Program-made: the position numbers and the translations under genes | Assembly: GCA_934437985.1 (NCBI GenBank) | Contig: CAKSBI010000035.1 | Coordinates: 1-22,880 of the forward strand | Length of the DNA stretch: 22,880 nt | Direction: 5' to 3' | Source of the DNA: an uncultured Lachnospiraceae bacterium | GTDB taxonomy: Bacteria > Bacillota > Clostridia > Lachnospirales > Lachnospiraceae | The notes under the pieces: model-generated | Told to the model about the DNA's origin: nothing | Seen by the model: the letters and a program-made list of their open reading frames with translations, nothing else | Databases searched by the model: none | Shown here: piece after piece, positions 15,140 through 22,880 of the stretch | How the letters are laid out: each line of letters starts with the position of its first letter | How positions within the stretch are numbered: position 1 is the stretch's first letter

Positions 15140-15455
15140 AATATTGTCTTATATTGGATTGGCAATGAAGTCCGGCAATCTTGTAAGCGGTACTTATGCT
15201 ACAGAAAAAGCAATAAAGGAAATGCGTGCTTATGTAGTGATCATTGCGGATGACGTGTCTGATAACACAAGAGAGCATTATACAAAAATGTGTAAATATT
15301 ATGACATACCATTATATTTCATGTCGACGAAAGAAGGACTGGGTCACGCAATAGGAAAAGAATACAGGGCATCATTAGCAATAATAGATCAAGGTTTGGC
15401 AAATGCAATTATTAATAATATTAACCGGGAGGTAGCAGATATATGGCAAAAATGA
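15126..15455 (+). CDS. ylxQ: L7Ae/L30e-family ribosomal-associated protein YlxQ
   Basis: 109-aa member of the L7Ae/L30e/S12e/Gadd45 fold, which recognises kink-turn RNA; the cell role of YlxQ is still poorly known. Typical sequence runs from [20 protein letters not shown] through [14 protein letters not shown] and [20 protein letters not shown] chose TTG at 15126, which overlaps rnpM by 14 bases; there is no strong SD, so coupling to rnpM translation is likely. A TTG at 15144 would remove conserved N-terminal residues. Its 3' end overlaps infB by 13 bases and contains the infB SD. Confidence 0.88.
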   Translation: MKQNKILSYIGLAMKSGNLVSGTYATEKAIKEMRAYVVIIADDVSDNTREHYTKMCKYYDIPLYFMSTKEGLGHAIGKEYRASLAIIDQGLANAIINNINREVADIWQK

Positions 15456-18265
15456 AGATACATGAGATAGCAAAAAGTATTCAGCATATGCAGGCTGATA
15501 TTAAAAGTTCAGACATTGTCCGCCTGTTGAATGAGAATGGATTTGATGTAAAGGGGCCTAATAGCAATATTGAAGATGATGCTATCAGATTCCTGCTTAA
15601 TCATTTCCAGAATAGGAGTGTTCCGGCAGCGAAGGAAGAGAAGAAAGACCAGGGTAAAACTGCCTCCGGTAATGATAATAATGCAGTAAAAGCTGATAAT
15701 AAGCCAGAAGTTAAGGCTGAGACAAAGGCTGCAGAGCAGAAAAATGAAGATGTAAAAGAGAATATAGCCGTTAAGGAAGAAAAAGAAAACGCAAAAGGAA
15801 TAAAAGAAGTAAAAGAGACAAACGATACAAAAGAAACAAAAGACGCAAAGGAAAACCGTGCAGGGCAGAAGACTTCAGTTAATACACAGGAAGCAAAGCC
15901 ACAGAAGTATTATTCGGGTAATGGTAATTATTCAAGTGATTCCGGATACAGGAACAATAATCCGGGTCAGAATAATAATAGGAATTCAGACGGAAAAGGT
16001 TATAACGGCAGGAACCAGGAACGTGGCGGTAATGACAGGAACAATGGATACGGTAACCGCTCCGGTTCCGGCAATAGGAATGGCCAGGGTAATAACAGCT
16101 TCCGTAATGGTGGTTCTGACGGAAGAAGTGATAACCGTGGTAATAACAGGGGAGATTATAGGAATAACCGCGGGGGCTACCGTGATAGCAGGGATAACCG
16201 CGATAACAACAGGGACAACAGGAATAACCGCAATGGACAGGGCGGTAACAGGGACCGTGGACAGTCAGGATTTAAGGTTATCGAAAAGTTTGAACGGAGC
16301 CAGAATAGCTTTGACAGCATAAAGCAGGAGCAGAAGCCTGGAAGAAGCCAGCGTGCCGGTAAGAAGGACTATGGCAAGAAGCATCCAAAAGACAGGTATG
16401 ACTATGATTCAGAAGAGGATATCAAGAAGTCATCAGGCAAGAAGAAGGATCCTAACCGTAAGGGTGCATTTATTAAGCCTGAAGTTGTAGTTAAGGAAGA
16501 ATCAGAGGATACGATCCGTACTATTATTCTTCCGGAGAAGCTTACACTTAAAGACCTTGCCGATAAGATCAAGGTTGCCCCGGCACAGGTTGTCAAGAAG
16601 TTATTCATGAAAGGGCAGATGGTTTCGATTAACCAGGAGATTAGTTTTGAAGAGGCAGAGGAGATCGCCCTTGAGTATAATTGCATAGCTGAGCTTGAAG
16701 AAAAAGTTGATGTTATAGCTGAATTGCTGAAGGAGGCTGACGAAGATGATGAGAACCTTGTGAAGCGTCCGCCTGTAGTGTGTGTCATGGGTCATGTAGA
16801 TCATGGTAAGACTTCACTTCTTGATGCTATCAGGTCGACCAATGTTATATCAAAAGAAGCAGGTGGTATTACACAGCATATAGGTGCTTACATGGTCAGC
16901 TGTGGTGGTGAAAAGATTACATTTCTTGATACACCGGGACACGAGGCATTCACTTCAATGCGAATGAGGGGTGCCAAGTCTACAGATATTGCAATTCTTG
17001 TCGTAGCTGCGGATGATGGTGTTATGCCTCAGACTATTGAAGCTATAAACCATGCGAAGGCTGCCGGAGTTGAGATAATTGTGGCGGTTAACAAGATTGA
17101 TAAGCCGGGTGCTAATATTGAACGTGTTAAGCAGGAGCTTATTGAACATGAACTTGTTGCTGAGGACTGGGGTGGAAGTACTGTATTTGTTCCGGTATCT
17201 GCCAAGACAGGTGAAGGTATAGAATCACTTCTTGAAATGATACTTCTGACAGCAGAGGTACTTGAACTTAAAGCTAACCCTAACCGTAATGCCCGTGGTA
17301 TTGTTATTGAGGCACAGCTTGATAAGGGCCGTGGACCTGTTGCGACAATTCTTGTCCAGAAGGGTACGCTTCATGTTGGTGACCATATTGTAATTGGTGC
17401 TGCACATGGTAAAGTACGTGCAATGGTTGATGATAAAGGCAGGAGGATAAAAGAGGCAACTCCATCTACACCTGTAGAAATACTAGGACTTAATGAAGTT
17501 CCGGCAGCCGGAGAGGTATTCCTTACAACTGAAAATGAAAAAGAAGCCAAGACAATTGTTAATGCATATATAGACCAGAGTAAGGCAAAGCTTATAGAGG
17601 ATACCAAGCATACAATGTCGCTCGATGGTTTGTTTGACCAGATCCAGGCAGGTAACATCAAGGAGCTTAATATTATCGTTAAGGCTGATGTACAGGGTTC
17701 GGTTGAGGCAATTAAGCAGAGTCTTCTTAAGCTTAATAATGAAGAAGTAGCTATCAGGATCATTCATGGCGGCGTAGGTGCCATCAATGAATCTGATGTT
17801 TCACTTGCCATCGCATCCAGTGCGATAATTATTGGATTTAATGTTCGTCCTGATAATATGGCTAAGCAGACAGCAGACAGGGAAAAGGTTGATGTAAGAC
17901 TGTATCGTGTAATATATGATGCGATTGCAGATATAGAAGCTGCCATGAAGGGAATGCTTGATCCTATATATGAGGAGAAAGTTATCGGTCATGCAGAAGT
18001 CAGACAGACATTCAAGGCATCAGGGGTTGGTATTATTGCCGGTTCATATGTGCTTGACGGTAAGATTGAGCGAGGATGTAAGGCACGTATAACCAGAGGG
18101 GATGAGCTTGTATTTGAAGGTGAACTTGCTTCACTTAAGAGATTTAAGGATGACGTTAAGGAAGTTGCTGCAGGATATGAGTGTGGACTTGTATTTGAAG
18201 GCTTTAATGATATTCAGGTTGAAGATAAGGCTGAATTGTACATTATGGTTGAAGTTCCAAGATAG
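15443..18265 (+). CDS. infB: Translation initiation factor IF-2
   Basis: GTPase that brings fMet-tRNA to the 30S subunit. The 940 aa comprise an N-terminal helical domain ([11 protein letters not shown] onward, to about 55), a Lys/Glu-rich stretch (about 60-150), an Asn/Gly/Arg-rich linker (about 156-276), a conserved IF2N domain (about 355-410), and the GTPase and later domains. G motifs are complete: GHVDHGKT (450-457), [22 protein letters not shown] and SAKTGEG. Domains II to IV continue to the C terminus ([21 protein letters not shown]). ATG 15443 follows GGGAGGT by 9 nt. It is longer than B. subtilis IF2 because of the linker. Confidence 0.97.
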   Translation: MAKMKIHEIAKSIQHMQADIKSSDIVRLLNENGFDVKGPNSNIEDDAIRFLLNHFQNRSVPAAKEEKKDQGKTASGNDNNAVKADNKPEVKAETKAAEQKNEDVKENIAVKEEKENAKGIKEVKETNDTKETKDAKENRAGQKTSVNTQEAKPQKYYSGNGNYSSDSGYRNNNPGQNNNRNSDGKGYNGRNQERGGNDRNNGYGNRSGSGNRNGQGNNSFRNGGSDGRSDNRGNNRGDYRNNRGGYRDSRDNRDNNRDNRNNRNGQGGNRDRGQSGFKVIEKFERSQNSFDSIKQEQKPGRSQRAGKKDYGKKHPKDRYDYDSEEDIKKSSGKKKDPNRKGAFIKPEVVVKEESEDTIRTIILPEKLTLKDLADKIKVAPAQVVKKLFMKGQMVSINQEISFEEAEEIALEYNCIAELEEKVDVIAELLKEADEDDENLVKRPPVVCVMGHVDHGKTSLLDAIRSTNVISKEAGGITQHIGAYMVSCGGEKITFLDTPGHEAFTSMRMRGAKSTDIAILVVAADDGVMPQTIEAINHAKAAGVEIIVAVNKIDKPGANIERVKQELIEHELVAEDWGGSTVFVPVSAKTGEGIESLLEMILLTAEVLELKANPNRNARGIVIEAQLDKGRGPVATILVQKGTLHVGDHIVIGAAHGKVRAMVDDKGRRIKEATPSTPVEILGLNEVPAAGEVFLTTENEKEAKTIVNAYIDQSKAKLIEDTKHTMSLDGLFDQIQAGNIKELNIIVKADVQGSVEAIKQSLLKLNNEEVAIRIIHGGVGAINESDVSLAIASSAIIIGFNVRPDNMAKQTADREKVDVRLYRVIYDAIADIEAAMKGMLDPIYEEKVIGHAEVRQTFKASGVGIIAGSYVLDGKIERGCKARITRGDELVFEGELASLKRFKDDVKEVAAGYECGLVFEGFNDIQVEDKAELYIMVEVPR

Positions 18266-18285
18266 TATACATTAGGTTTTGTGGT

Positions 18286-18325
18286 ATATAACTCAGGATG
18301 GGGCGGGTCTCATTCTGAGTTATAT
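18286..18325 (+). terminator. Long hairpin after infB, without U tract
   Basis: ATATAACTCAGGATGGG (18286-18302) pairs with CTCATTCTGAGTTATAT (18309-18325) over 17 positions, including two G-U pairs, around a GCGGGT loop. TGCTATTAGG follows, so there is no T run. It may be a factor-assisted terminator, an attenuator or an RNA processing/stability element separating infB from rbfA. The remaining 95 bp to rbfA is very A/T-rich with TATAAT at 18339 and 18381, either of which could be a -10, but no good -35 lies at the right distance. Confidence 0.45.
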
Positions 18326-18420
18326 TGCTATTAGGTGGTATAATAATTTTTATATAGGTGTAATTTATTTTTATAAGGACTATAATAAAAATAATTATGT
18401 TTTTACCGGGAGGAATTGAT

Positions 18421-18804
18421 ATGAATAACAGAAAATATATAAAAGAGACGAGGATTAACGGAGAAGTACAAAAGGAATTGAGCAGGATTATCAGGGAAGA
18501 GATAAAGGACCCGAGGCTTCCAAAGATGACCTCTGTTACCAGGGTCAGTGTAACCGGGGATCTGAAGTTTGCCAAGGCCCATATCAGTATTCTTGGAGAT
18601 GCTGAACAGAAGGAAGCTGGAATCAAAACGCTTAAGAGGGCTGCCCCATATATCCGCAGTTTACTTGCGAAGAATGTCAACCTGCGTAATACCCCTGAAC
18701 TGACATTTGTACTTGATGAGTCTATTGAGTATGGTGTTGAGATGTCAAGAAAGATTGCCGAGCTTAACGTTAACAGGGATGAAGCTGACAGTGATATTGA
18801 GTAA
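18421..18804 (+). CDS. rbfA: 30S ribosome-binding factor A
   Basis: KH-like cold-shock and assembly factor that acts in late maturation of the 30S subunit near the 16S rRNA 5' helix. The 127 aa show the usual INGEVQKELSRIIREEIKDPRL opening, SVTRVSVTGDLKFAKAHISILGD core strand and PELTFVLDESIEYG ending. The start ATG 18421 has GGGAGG 7 nt upstream; an earlier in-frame ATG at 18397 precedes that SD and is rejected. It follows infB after a 155-bp gap with a strong hairpin, and nrnA follows after 44 bp. Confidence 0.95.
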   Translation: MNNRKYIKETRINGEVQKELSRIIREEIKDPRLPKMTSVTRVSVTGDLKFAKAHISILGDAEQKEAGIKTLKRAAPYIRSLLAKNVNLRNTPELTFVLDESIEYGVEMSRKIAELNVNRDEADSDIE

Positions 18805-18848
18805 GGTTAATGCTTCACAGACAGATATATAACAGATAGGGATTAAAT

Positions 18849-19856
18849 ATGTCAGATATAAATAAGAAAAGTATGAATAATAATATGATTAAAGAATTAA
18901 TCTGGAATACAGTTAAAAACAGTGAAAGTATAGCAATATGTGGGCATATCAGGCCGGATGGTGACTGTGTAGGTTCGTGTATGTCATTATACCTGTATAT
19001 TCGCAGGGCATACCCTGAAAAGGCGGTATATGTATATATGGAAAATGTACCTGAGGTATTTGGCTATATATGTAATGGTTATGATATCATAACCGATTAC
19101 AGGGATGTAAAACCGGAGCTGTTCATATCTCTTGACTGTAGTGACAGCGAACGTCTCGGTAACGCACGTACAATGTTTGATAATGCACCGCATACTATCA
19201 ATATTGACCATCATATCAGCAATCTGTCATTTGCCGAGATTAACCATTTTGTTGCTGACAGCAGTTCTACATGCGAGGTTTTGTATGAGCTGTTAGATGA
19301 TAGGCTTATAGATACAGAGATCGCTACGGCATTGTATACAGGAATAATACATGATTCGGGAGTATTTCAATATTCCAATACTTCAAAAAGGACAATGGAG
19401 ATTGGGGGGCTGCTTATTGAAAAGGGCGTCCGCCATGATTATATCATAGATGAGAGCTTTTATAAAAAAAGCTATAAGCAGAATATTCTTATGGCGAGGT
19501 GTGTTCTTGAAAGCAGGTTATATCTTGATAACACCTGTATCGTATCAGTTGCTACAAGGAAAATTATGGAAAAATATGATGCCGCAGCTTCTGACCTTGA
19601 AGGAATTGTTAATCAGCTCAGGATAACCAGGGGAACTGACTGTGCCGTATTCATGCATGAAACTGATAATGATGAATATAAAGTAAGCTTAAGGGCTAAT
19701 AATGATATGGATGTAAGTAAGGTTGCACTTAAGTATGGCGGAGGCGGCCACGTTAAGGCAGCGGGCTGTACTATAAAAGGAAAGAGCGAAGATATAATTG
19801 CCCGGCTTCTTGATTCAATTGTTGAAGTCAGGGACAGTATTCGTGGAGGCATGTAA
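18849..19856 (+). CDS. nrnA: Bifunctional oligoribonuclease/PAP phosphatase NrnA (DHH family)
   Basis: Degrades 2-5 nt RNA fragments and, in B. subtilis, also dephosphorylates pAp. The 335 aa carry the DHH domain metal-binding motifs GHIRPDGDCVGS (His33, Asp37, Asp39), SLDCSD (Asp96), NIDHHISN (Asp120-His121-His122) and IIHDSGVF (Asp169), then a DHHA1 domain with RANNDMDVS and the GGGGHVKAAG loop. The ATG at 18849 lies 6 nt after AGGGA. It may also clear linear dinucleotides such as pGpG from c-di-GMP breakdown in some species, which would relate to the PilZ gene; this link is inference. truB starts 1 bp after its stop. Confidence 0.93.
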   Translation: MSDINKKSMNNNMIKELIWNTVKNSESIAICGHIRPDGDCVGSCMSLYLYIRRAYPEKAVYVYMENVPEVFGYICNGYDIITDYRDVKPELFISLDCSDSERLGNARTMFDNAPHTINIDHHISNLSFAEINHFVADSSSTCEVLYELLDDRLIDTEIATALYTGIIHDSGVFQYSNTSKRTMEIGGLLIEKGVRHDYIIDESFYKKSYKQNILMARCVLESRLYLDNTCIVSVATRKIMEKYDAAASDLEGIVNQLRITRGTDCAVFMHETDNDEYKVSLRANNDMDVSKVALKYGGGGHVKAAGCTIKGKSEDIIARLLDSIVEVRDSIRGGM

Positions 19857-19857
19857 T

Positions 19858-20778
19858 TTGGACGGAATAATTAATATATATAAGGAAAAAGGATATACTT
19901 CACATGATGTTGTTGCAAAGCTCAGAGGAATCCTTCGCATGAAAAGGATAGGGCATACAGGCACACTGGACCCTGATGCAGAAGGTGTGCTGCCGGTATG
20001 CATAGGGCGTGCTACCTCTTTGTGCGAATATCTCACAGATAAGGACAAGGAATACGAGGCAGTTGTCCATCTTGGAATTATAACTGATACCCTTGATATG
20101 TCAGGAGATATTATTGAAAGAAACAATCCTGTATGTACAAAGGCGCAGATAGAAGATGTATTAACCCATTTTACCGGGGAGATAATGCAGGTACCTCCAA
20201 TGTACTCTGCAATTAAATTTAATGGGAAAAAATTATATGAGCTTGCAAGAAAAGGTAAAGAGGTAGAGCGTAAACCAAGGAAGGTTACCGTTAATTCACT
20301 TAAGCTTATTTCATTTGATGAACAGAACATGAAGTTTAGGATAAGGGCTGATGTTTCAAAAGGCACTTATATAAGATCATTATGTGATGATATAGGACGT
20401 ATGCTTGGCTGTGGTGCATGTATGGGAGAACTTACACGTACCCGTTCAGGTATATATAAGATTGATGATTCAGTTACGCTTAACGAATTATCGAACATGG
20501 CCGTAAATGAGATGGAAGGCATGCTTCAGAGCATTGAATCAACATTTATGATGCCCGGTAAAATATGCTGCCCGGAAGCAGACAGGCTGATAGTTAATGG
20601 CAATTCAGTTAAAGAGGATAAGCTGAAGGATTATGGGCATAATACTGAAAAAGCATATATTAATACCGGAAAAGATGATATATGCGTATATCTGTCGGAT
20701 GGCAGCTTTGCTGCATTATACAGATATGAAAGAGATACACATATATATAAACCATTAAAAATGTTTGTATCTGCGTAA
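19858..20778 (+). CDS. truB: tRNA pseudouridine(55) synthase
   Basis: Makes pseudouridine at position 55 in the T loop of tRNAs. The 306 aa show the substrate loop and catalytic Asp38 in RIGHTGTLDPDAEGVLPV, the QVPPMYSAIKFNGKKLYELAR segment, SKGTYIRSLCDDIG, and a C-terminal PUA-like part (ADRLIVNGNS, then ICVYLSDGSFAALYRYE). The start is TTG 19858, 8 nt after GGAGG at 19845-19849, which lies inside nrnA; the frame is open further upstream but that portion is nrnA coding. A 5-bp inverted repeat surrounds the stop codon. ribF follows after 97 bp. Confidence 0.95.
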   Translation: MDGIINIYKEKGYTSHDVVAKLRGILRMKRIGHTGTLDPDAEGVLPVCIGRATSLCEYLTDKDKEYEAVVHLGIITDTLDMSGDIIERNNPVCTKAQIEDVLTHFTGEIMQVPPMYSAIKFNGKKLYELARKGKEVERKPRKVTVNSLKLISFDEQNMKFRIRADVSKGTYIRSLCDDIGRMLGCGACMGELTRTRSGIYKIDDSVTLNELSNMAVNEMEGMLQSIESTFMMPGKICCPEADRLIVNGNSVKEDKLKDYGHNTEKAYINTGKDDICVYLSDGSFAALYRYERDTHIYKPLKMFVSA

Positions 20779-20875
20779 CGCAGGCAATGGGAGCGCATTA
20801 ATAAATGATGGGACAATAATTCAAATGACAAAAACAATAAAAATCATAAGACGATAAATAAGGAATGGTAAGACA

Positions 20876-21793
20876 ATGACTATAATTCATGGAACTGATT
20901 TTAATATAGAGAATCCTACTGCAGTTACAATTGGAAAGTTTGAGGCTATACACAAGGGGCACCAGCTGTTATTACATCATGCGGAACAATATAGGAAAAA
21001 GGGATATTCACCGGTACTATTTACATTTGACACACATCCTGAAAAGCAGCTTGGACAGGAAGATGTCAGGCTGATATATAGCAGGGAGGAAAAGAAGCTT
21101 ATCCTGACAAAGTTTGATCTGGACTATATTATAGAGTATCCATTTACAGGTGAACTGATCAATATGTCGCCAAGGCAGTATTTTGAAGATATATTAATTA
21201 ACAGGTTAAACGCAAAGGTTGTTATTGTGGGTGAAGAATTCAGGTTTGGCCATAACAGAAGCGGAGATGTTACAACGCTTGAAAGTCTTGCATATGAATA
21301 TAAGATTAAGATTGATGTTGTAAATAGTCAGTGTATCGACAGAAGTAAGATCAGCAGCAGTATAATCAGGGATGTAATTCATAAGGGTTATATGGAAAAT
21401 GCAGCTGATATGCTTGGAAGGCCGTATTTTATATATGGTGAAGTGGTACATGGAAGACAGCTTGGAAGAACTATCGGAATGCCGACAATTAATGTCATAC
21501 CTGATAAAGATAAGGTTTTACCGCCAATGGGTGTGTATGCATCAATAGTTACGATTGATAATATGCAGTATAAGGCAGTAACTAATATCGGAATGAAGCC
21601 GACAGTCGGAGAAGATAATGCTGTCAGCGCAGAATCTTATGTTTTTGGCTTTAACAGAGATGTATATGGTAAAAATGTAAGAATTGACCTGATACATTTT
21701 CAGAGACCTGAAAAGAAGTTTGATAATATAGACGCACTGAGAGAGCAGATGCAGGATGATAAGGAAAGAGCTTTATCAATACTTAACAGATGA
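20876..21793 (+). CDS. ribF: Bifunctional riboflavin kinase/FAD synthetase
   Basis: Makes FMN then FAD from riboflavin. The 305 aa contain an N-terminal nucleotidyltransferase domain with TIGKFEAIHKGHQ (residues 18-30; usually GNFDGVHxGH), FTFDTHP, VIVGEEFRFGHNRSGD and KISSSIIRDVI, then the riboflavin kinase domain with HGRQLGRTIGMPTINV, GVYAS, TNIGMKPTVG and the catalytic Glu253 in AESYVFGF. The FEA in place of FDG in the first motif is unusual but His26 and His29 are kept. ATG 20876 has only a weak AAGGA 11 nt upstream. The 97-bp gap before it shows no clear promoter or terminator. Confidence 0.94.
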   Translation: MTIIHGTDFNIENPTAVTIGKFEAIHKGHQLLLHHAEQYRKKGYSPVLFTFDTHPEKQLGQEDVRLIYSREEKKLILTKFDLDYIIEYPFTGELINMSPRQYFEDILINRLNAKVVIVGEEFRFGHNRSGDVTTLESLAYEYKIKIDVVNSQCIDRSKISSSIIRDVIHKGYMENAADMLGRPYFIYGEVVHGRQLGRTIGMPTINVIPDKDKVLPPMGVYASIVTIDNMQYKAVTNIGMKPTVGEDNAVSAESYVFGFNRDVYGKNVRIDLIHFQRPEKKFDNIDALREQMQDDKERALSILNR

Positions 21794-21816
21794 TGTGTAA
21801 GGGGGAGCATGACATT

Positions 21817-22830
21817 ATGGATAACGGGTTCTATAACAACAGATTTGATGGTGTACAGGCACTGAGGGCGCTGGCTGCTTTTAGTGTTGTTATCAACCAT
21901 ATGGCTTTTGTGGAAAATGGCGGCTTTGGTGTTGATATATTCTTCTGTATAAGCGGGTTCATAATGATGTATGTTACCGAAAGGAATGCTGACCATTTTA
22001 TATCAAAAAGGATAATAAGGATTGTCCCGCTTTATTATCTTATGACATTTTTCACGTATCTGTGTGCCCTTATTATCCCGGGATTATTTGAAAAAACGTC
22101 AATGCAGGTTACGTACCTTGTAAAATCCCTTTTATTCATTCCATTTGATATCGGACACGGCATAATACAGCCCATCGTGCGTGTCGGATGGACTCTTAAT
22201 TACGAAGTGTTTTTTTACATAATCTTATGGGTGGCATTACATATAAGCCACCGGTACCGTGCTGCCGTGGCGTCGGGTATCATTATAGCCCTTGTTGCAG
22301 CCGGATCTGTATTGGATGATATGATAATACCGCTTGAATACTGGTCTGACAGTATTATGCTTGAGTTCATATTCGGAATGTTTGCATACATGTGTGTTAA
22401 AAACTTAACAATGCACATCAGCTACGACAGTATCAGTAGTATAAAAAGAGTGGGCTTGGCTGTTCCTGCCATAATTATGTATATTTTTATGTGGTCTGTA
22501 AAATATACTGATATATTTGACGGCATTCCAAGATGTGTAATCTTTGGTATACCGGCTTTTATAATATTTGTTGCTGTATTCCTGGCAACATACAGATGTA
22601 CATTGCCGGGGATACTTGTATATCTTGGCGATATCAGTTATTCGGTATATCTGATACATTATTTTATTATAAGATTATTTAACCACTTCATCTGTCCTGA
22701 TGGGGTGGCTGATATAAAAACAGTTGTATGCGCAGCAGCACTGGTGATAATTATAGTACTGATAAGCTCAGCAAGCTATTACATTATTGAAAAGAAATGC
22801 TCCGGCATGTTAAAAAAATTATTGAAGTGA
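21817..22830 (+). CDS. Acyltransferase 3 family membrane protein
   Basis: Predicted multi-pass O-acyltransferase (acyltransferase 3/OafA-like) that transfers acyl groups to an extracytoplasmic glycan or lipid; the acceptor is unknown. The 337 aa carry about ten hydrophobic segments and the family landmarks: LRALAAFSVVINHMAF with the early His28, GVDIFFCISGFIM, SKRIIRIVPLYYL, WTLNYEVFFYI and a late LGDISYSVYLIHY. I chose ATG 21817, 9 nt after GGGGGAG; ATG codons at 21790 and 21793 overlap the ribF stop and lack an SD. It takes the place where rpsO often follows ribF. Its 3' end overlaps a convergent minus-strand reading frame. Confidence 0.88.
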   Translation: MDNGFYNNRFDGVQALRALAAFSVVINHMAFVENGGFGVDIFFCISGFIMMYVTERNADHFISKRIIRIVPLYYLMTFFTYLCALIIPGLFEKTSMQVTYLVKSLLFIPFDIGHGIIQPIVRVGWTLNYEVFFYIILWVALHISHRYRAAVASGIIIALVAAGSVLDDMIIPLEYWSDSIMLEFIFGMFAYMCVKNLTMHISYDSISSIKRVGLAVPAIIMYIFMWSVKYTDIFDGIPRCVIFGIPAFIIFVAVFLATYRCTLPGILVYLGDISYSVYLIHYFIIRLFNHFICPDGVADIKTVVCAAALVIIIVLISSASYYIIEKKCSGMLKKLLK

Positions 22831-22880
22831 TAATTCTTCCCAGTACACAATTAATTCTTCAAGTTTTGCATCAAGCTCAT
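22819..22880 (-). CDS. C-terminal end of a convergent gene, possibly an ABC-F ATPase (partial)
   Basis: On the minus strand, entering from the window edge, a frame reads ELDAKLEELIVYWEELSLQ and stops at TAA (22821-22819). An acidic helix with a LEEL...WEELS pattern is typical of the C-terminal tail of ABC-F translational ATPases, but 19 residues are too few for certainty. The frame overlaps the last 12 bases of the acyltransferase gene tail to tail, and no terminator lies between them. Confidence 0.4.
   Translation of the reverse strand, partial: ELDAKLEELIVYWEELSLQ

Noticed and set aside
16021..16260. Possible tandem DNA repeats in infB
   Set aside because: The repetition is of short degenerate codon patterns for Asn, Arg and Gly with no fixed period, so it is protein-level low complexity and not a DNA repeat array.
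15858..16322. Open + strand frame of 154 codons inside infB
   Set aside because: It is a shifted-frame reading of the Asn/Arg/Gly-rich IF2 linker; its composition merely mirrors the biased codons and it has no SD or family resemblance.

Overview
The window is about 22.9 kb of low-GC bacterial chromosome. Arg codons AGA/AGG and Ile ATA are frequent, Shine-Dalgarno (SD) sites are mostly GGAGG-type, and TTG starts are common. The order pyrH-frr-uppS-cdsA-dxr-rseP-ispG-polC followed by rimP-nusA-rnpM-ylxQ-infB-rbfA-nrnA-truB-ribF is the classic Firmicutes/Clostridia arrangement. Gram-positive PolC, a short NusA without C-terminal repeats and a long Asn/Arg/Gly-rich IF2 linker point to Clostridia, most likely Lachnospiraceae. 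That placement rests on gene content and style only.

Region 1 (56-11078, + strand) is a tightly packed run. It holds UMP kinase and ribosome recycling factor, then undecaprenyl-PP synthase and CDP-diglyceride synthase, then two MEP isoprenoid enzymes (Dxr, IspG) flanking a site-2 protease (RseP), then the replicative polymerase PolC. Together they link nucleotide supply, translation, isoprenoid/lipid precursors for the envelope, membrane proteolysis and replication. Region 2 (11056-12722) is a small signalling module with its own likely promoter: a PilZ-domain protein with the cyclic-di-GMP motifs, then a winged-helix/CBS-pair regulator, then a terminator. Region 3 (12723-13290) is non-coding on the + strand. 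It carries two identical minus-strand tRNA-Glu(CUC) genes, each with its own promoter and terminator, then an A/T-tract region shared with a divergent promoter for rimP, then a strong leader hairpin.

Region 4 (13291-21793, + strand) is the translation/transcription-factor run: ribosome maturation (RimP, RbfA), NusA, RNase P modulator RnpM, L7Ae-like YlxQ, IF2, nanoRNase NrnA, TruB and bifunctional RibF. Three genes overlap (rnpM/ylxQ/infB), which suggests translational coupling. Region 5 (21817-22880) holds an acyltransferase-3 membrane protein converging on, and overlapping, the C-terminal end of a minus-strand gene whose tail resembles ABC-F ATPases.

Most of the window is conserved housekeeping DNA, and I see no clear new defence or mobile system. 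The items most worth a second look are the PilZ plus HTH-CBS module, the rimP leader hairpin as a possible NusA-responsive attenuator, the twin tRNA-Glu(CUC) cassettes with a divergent promoter, the changed KH1 loop in NusA, and the charged or low-complexity linkers in PolC and IF2.
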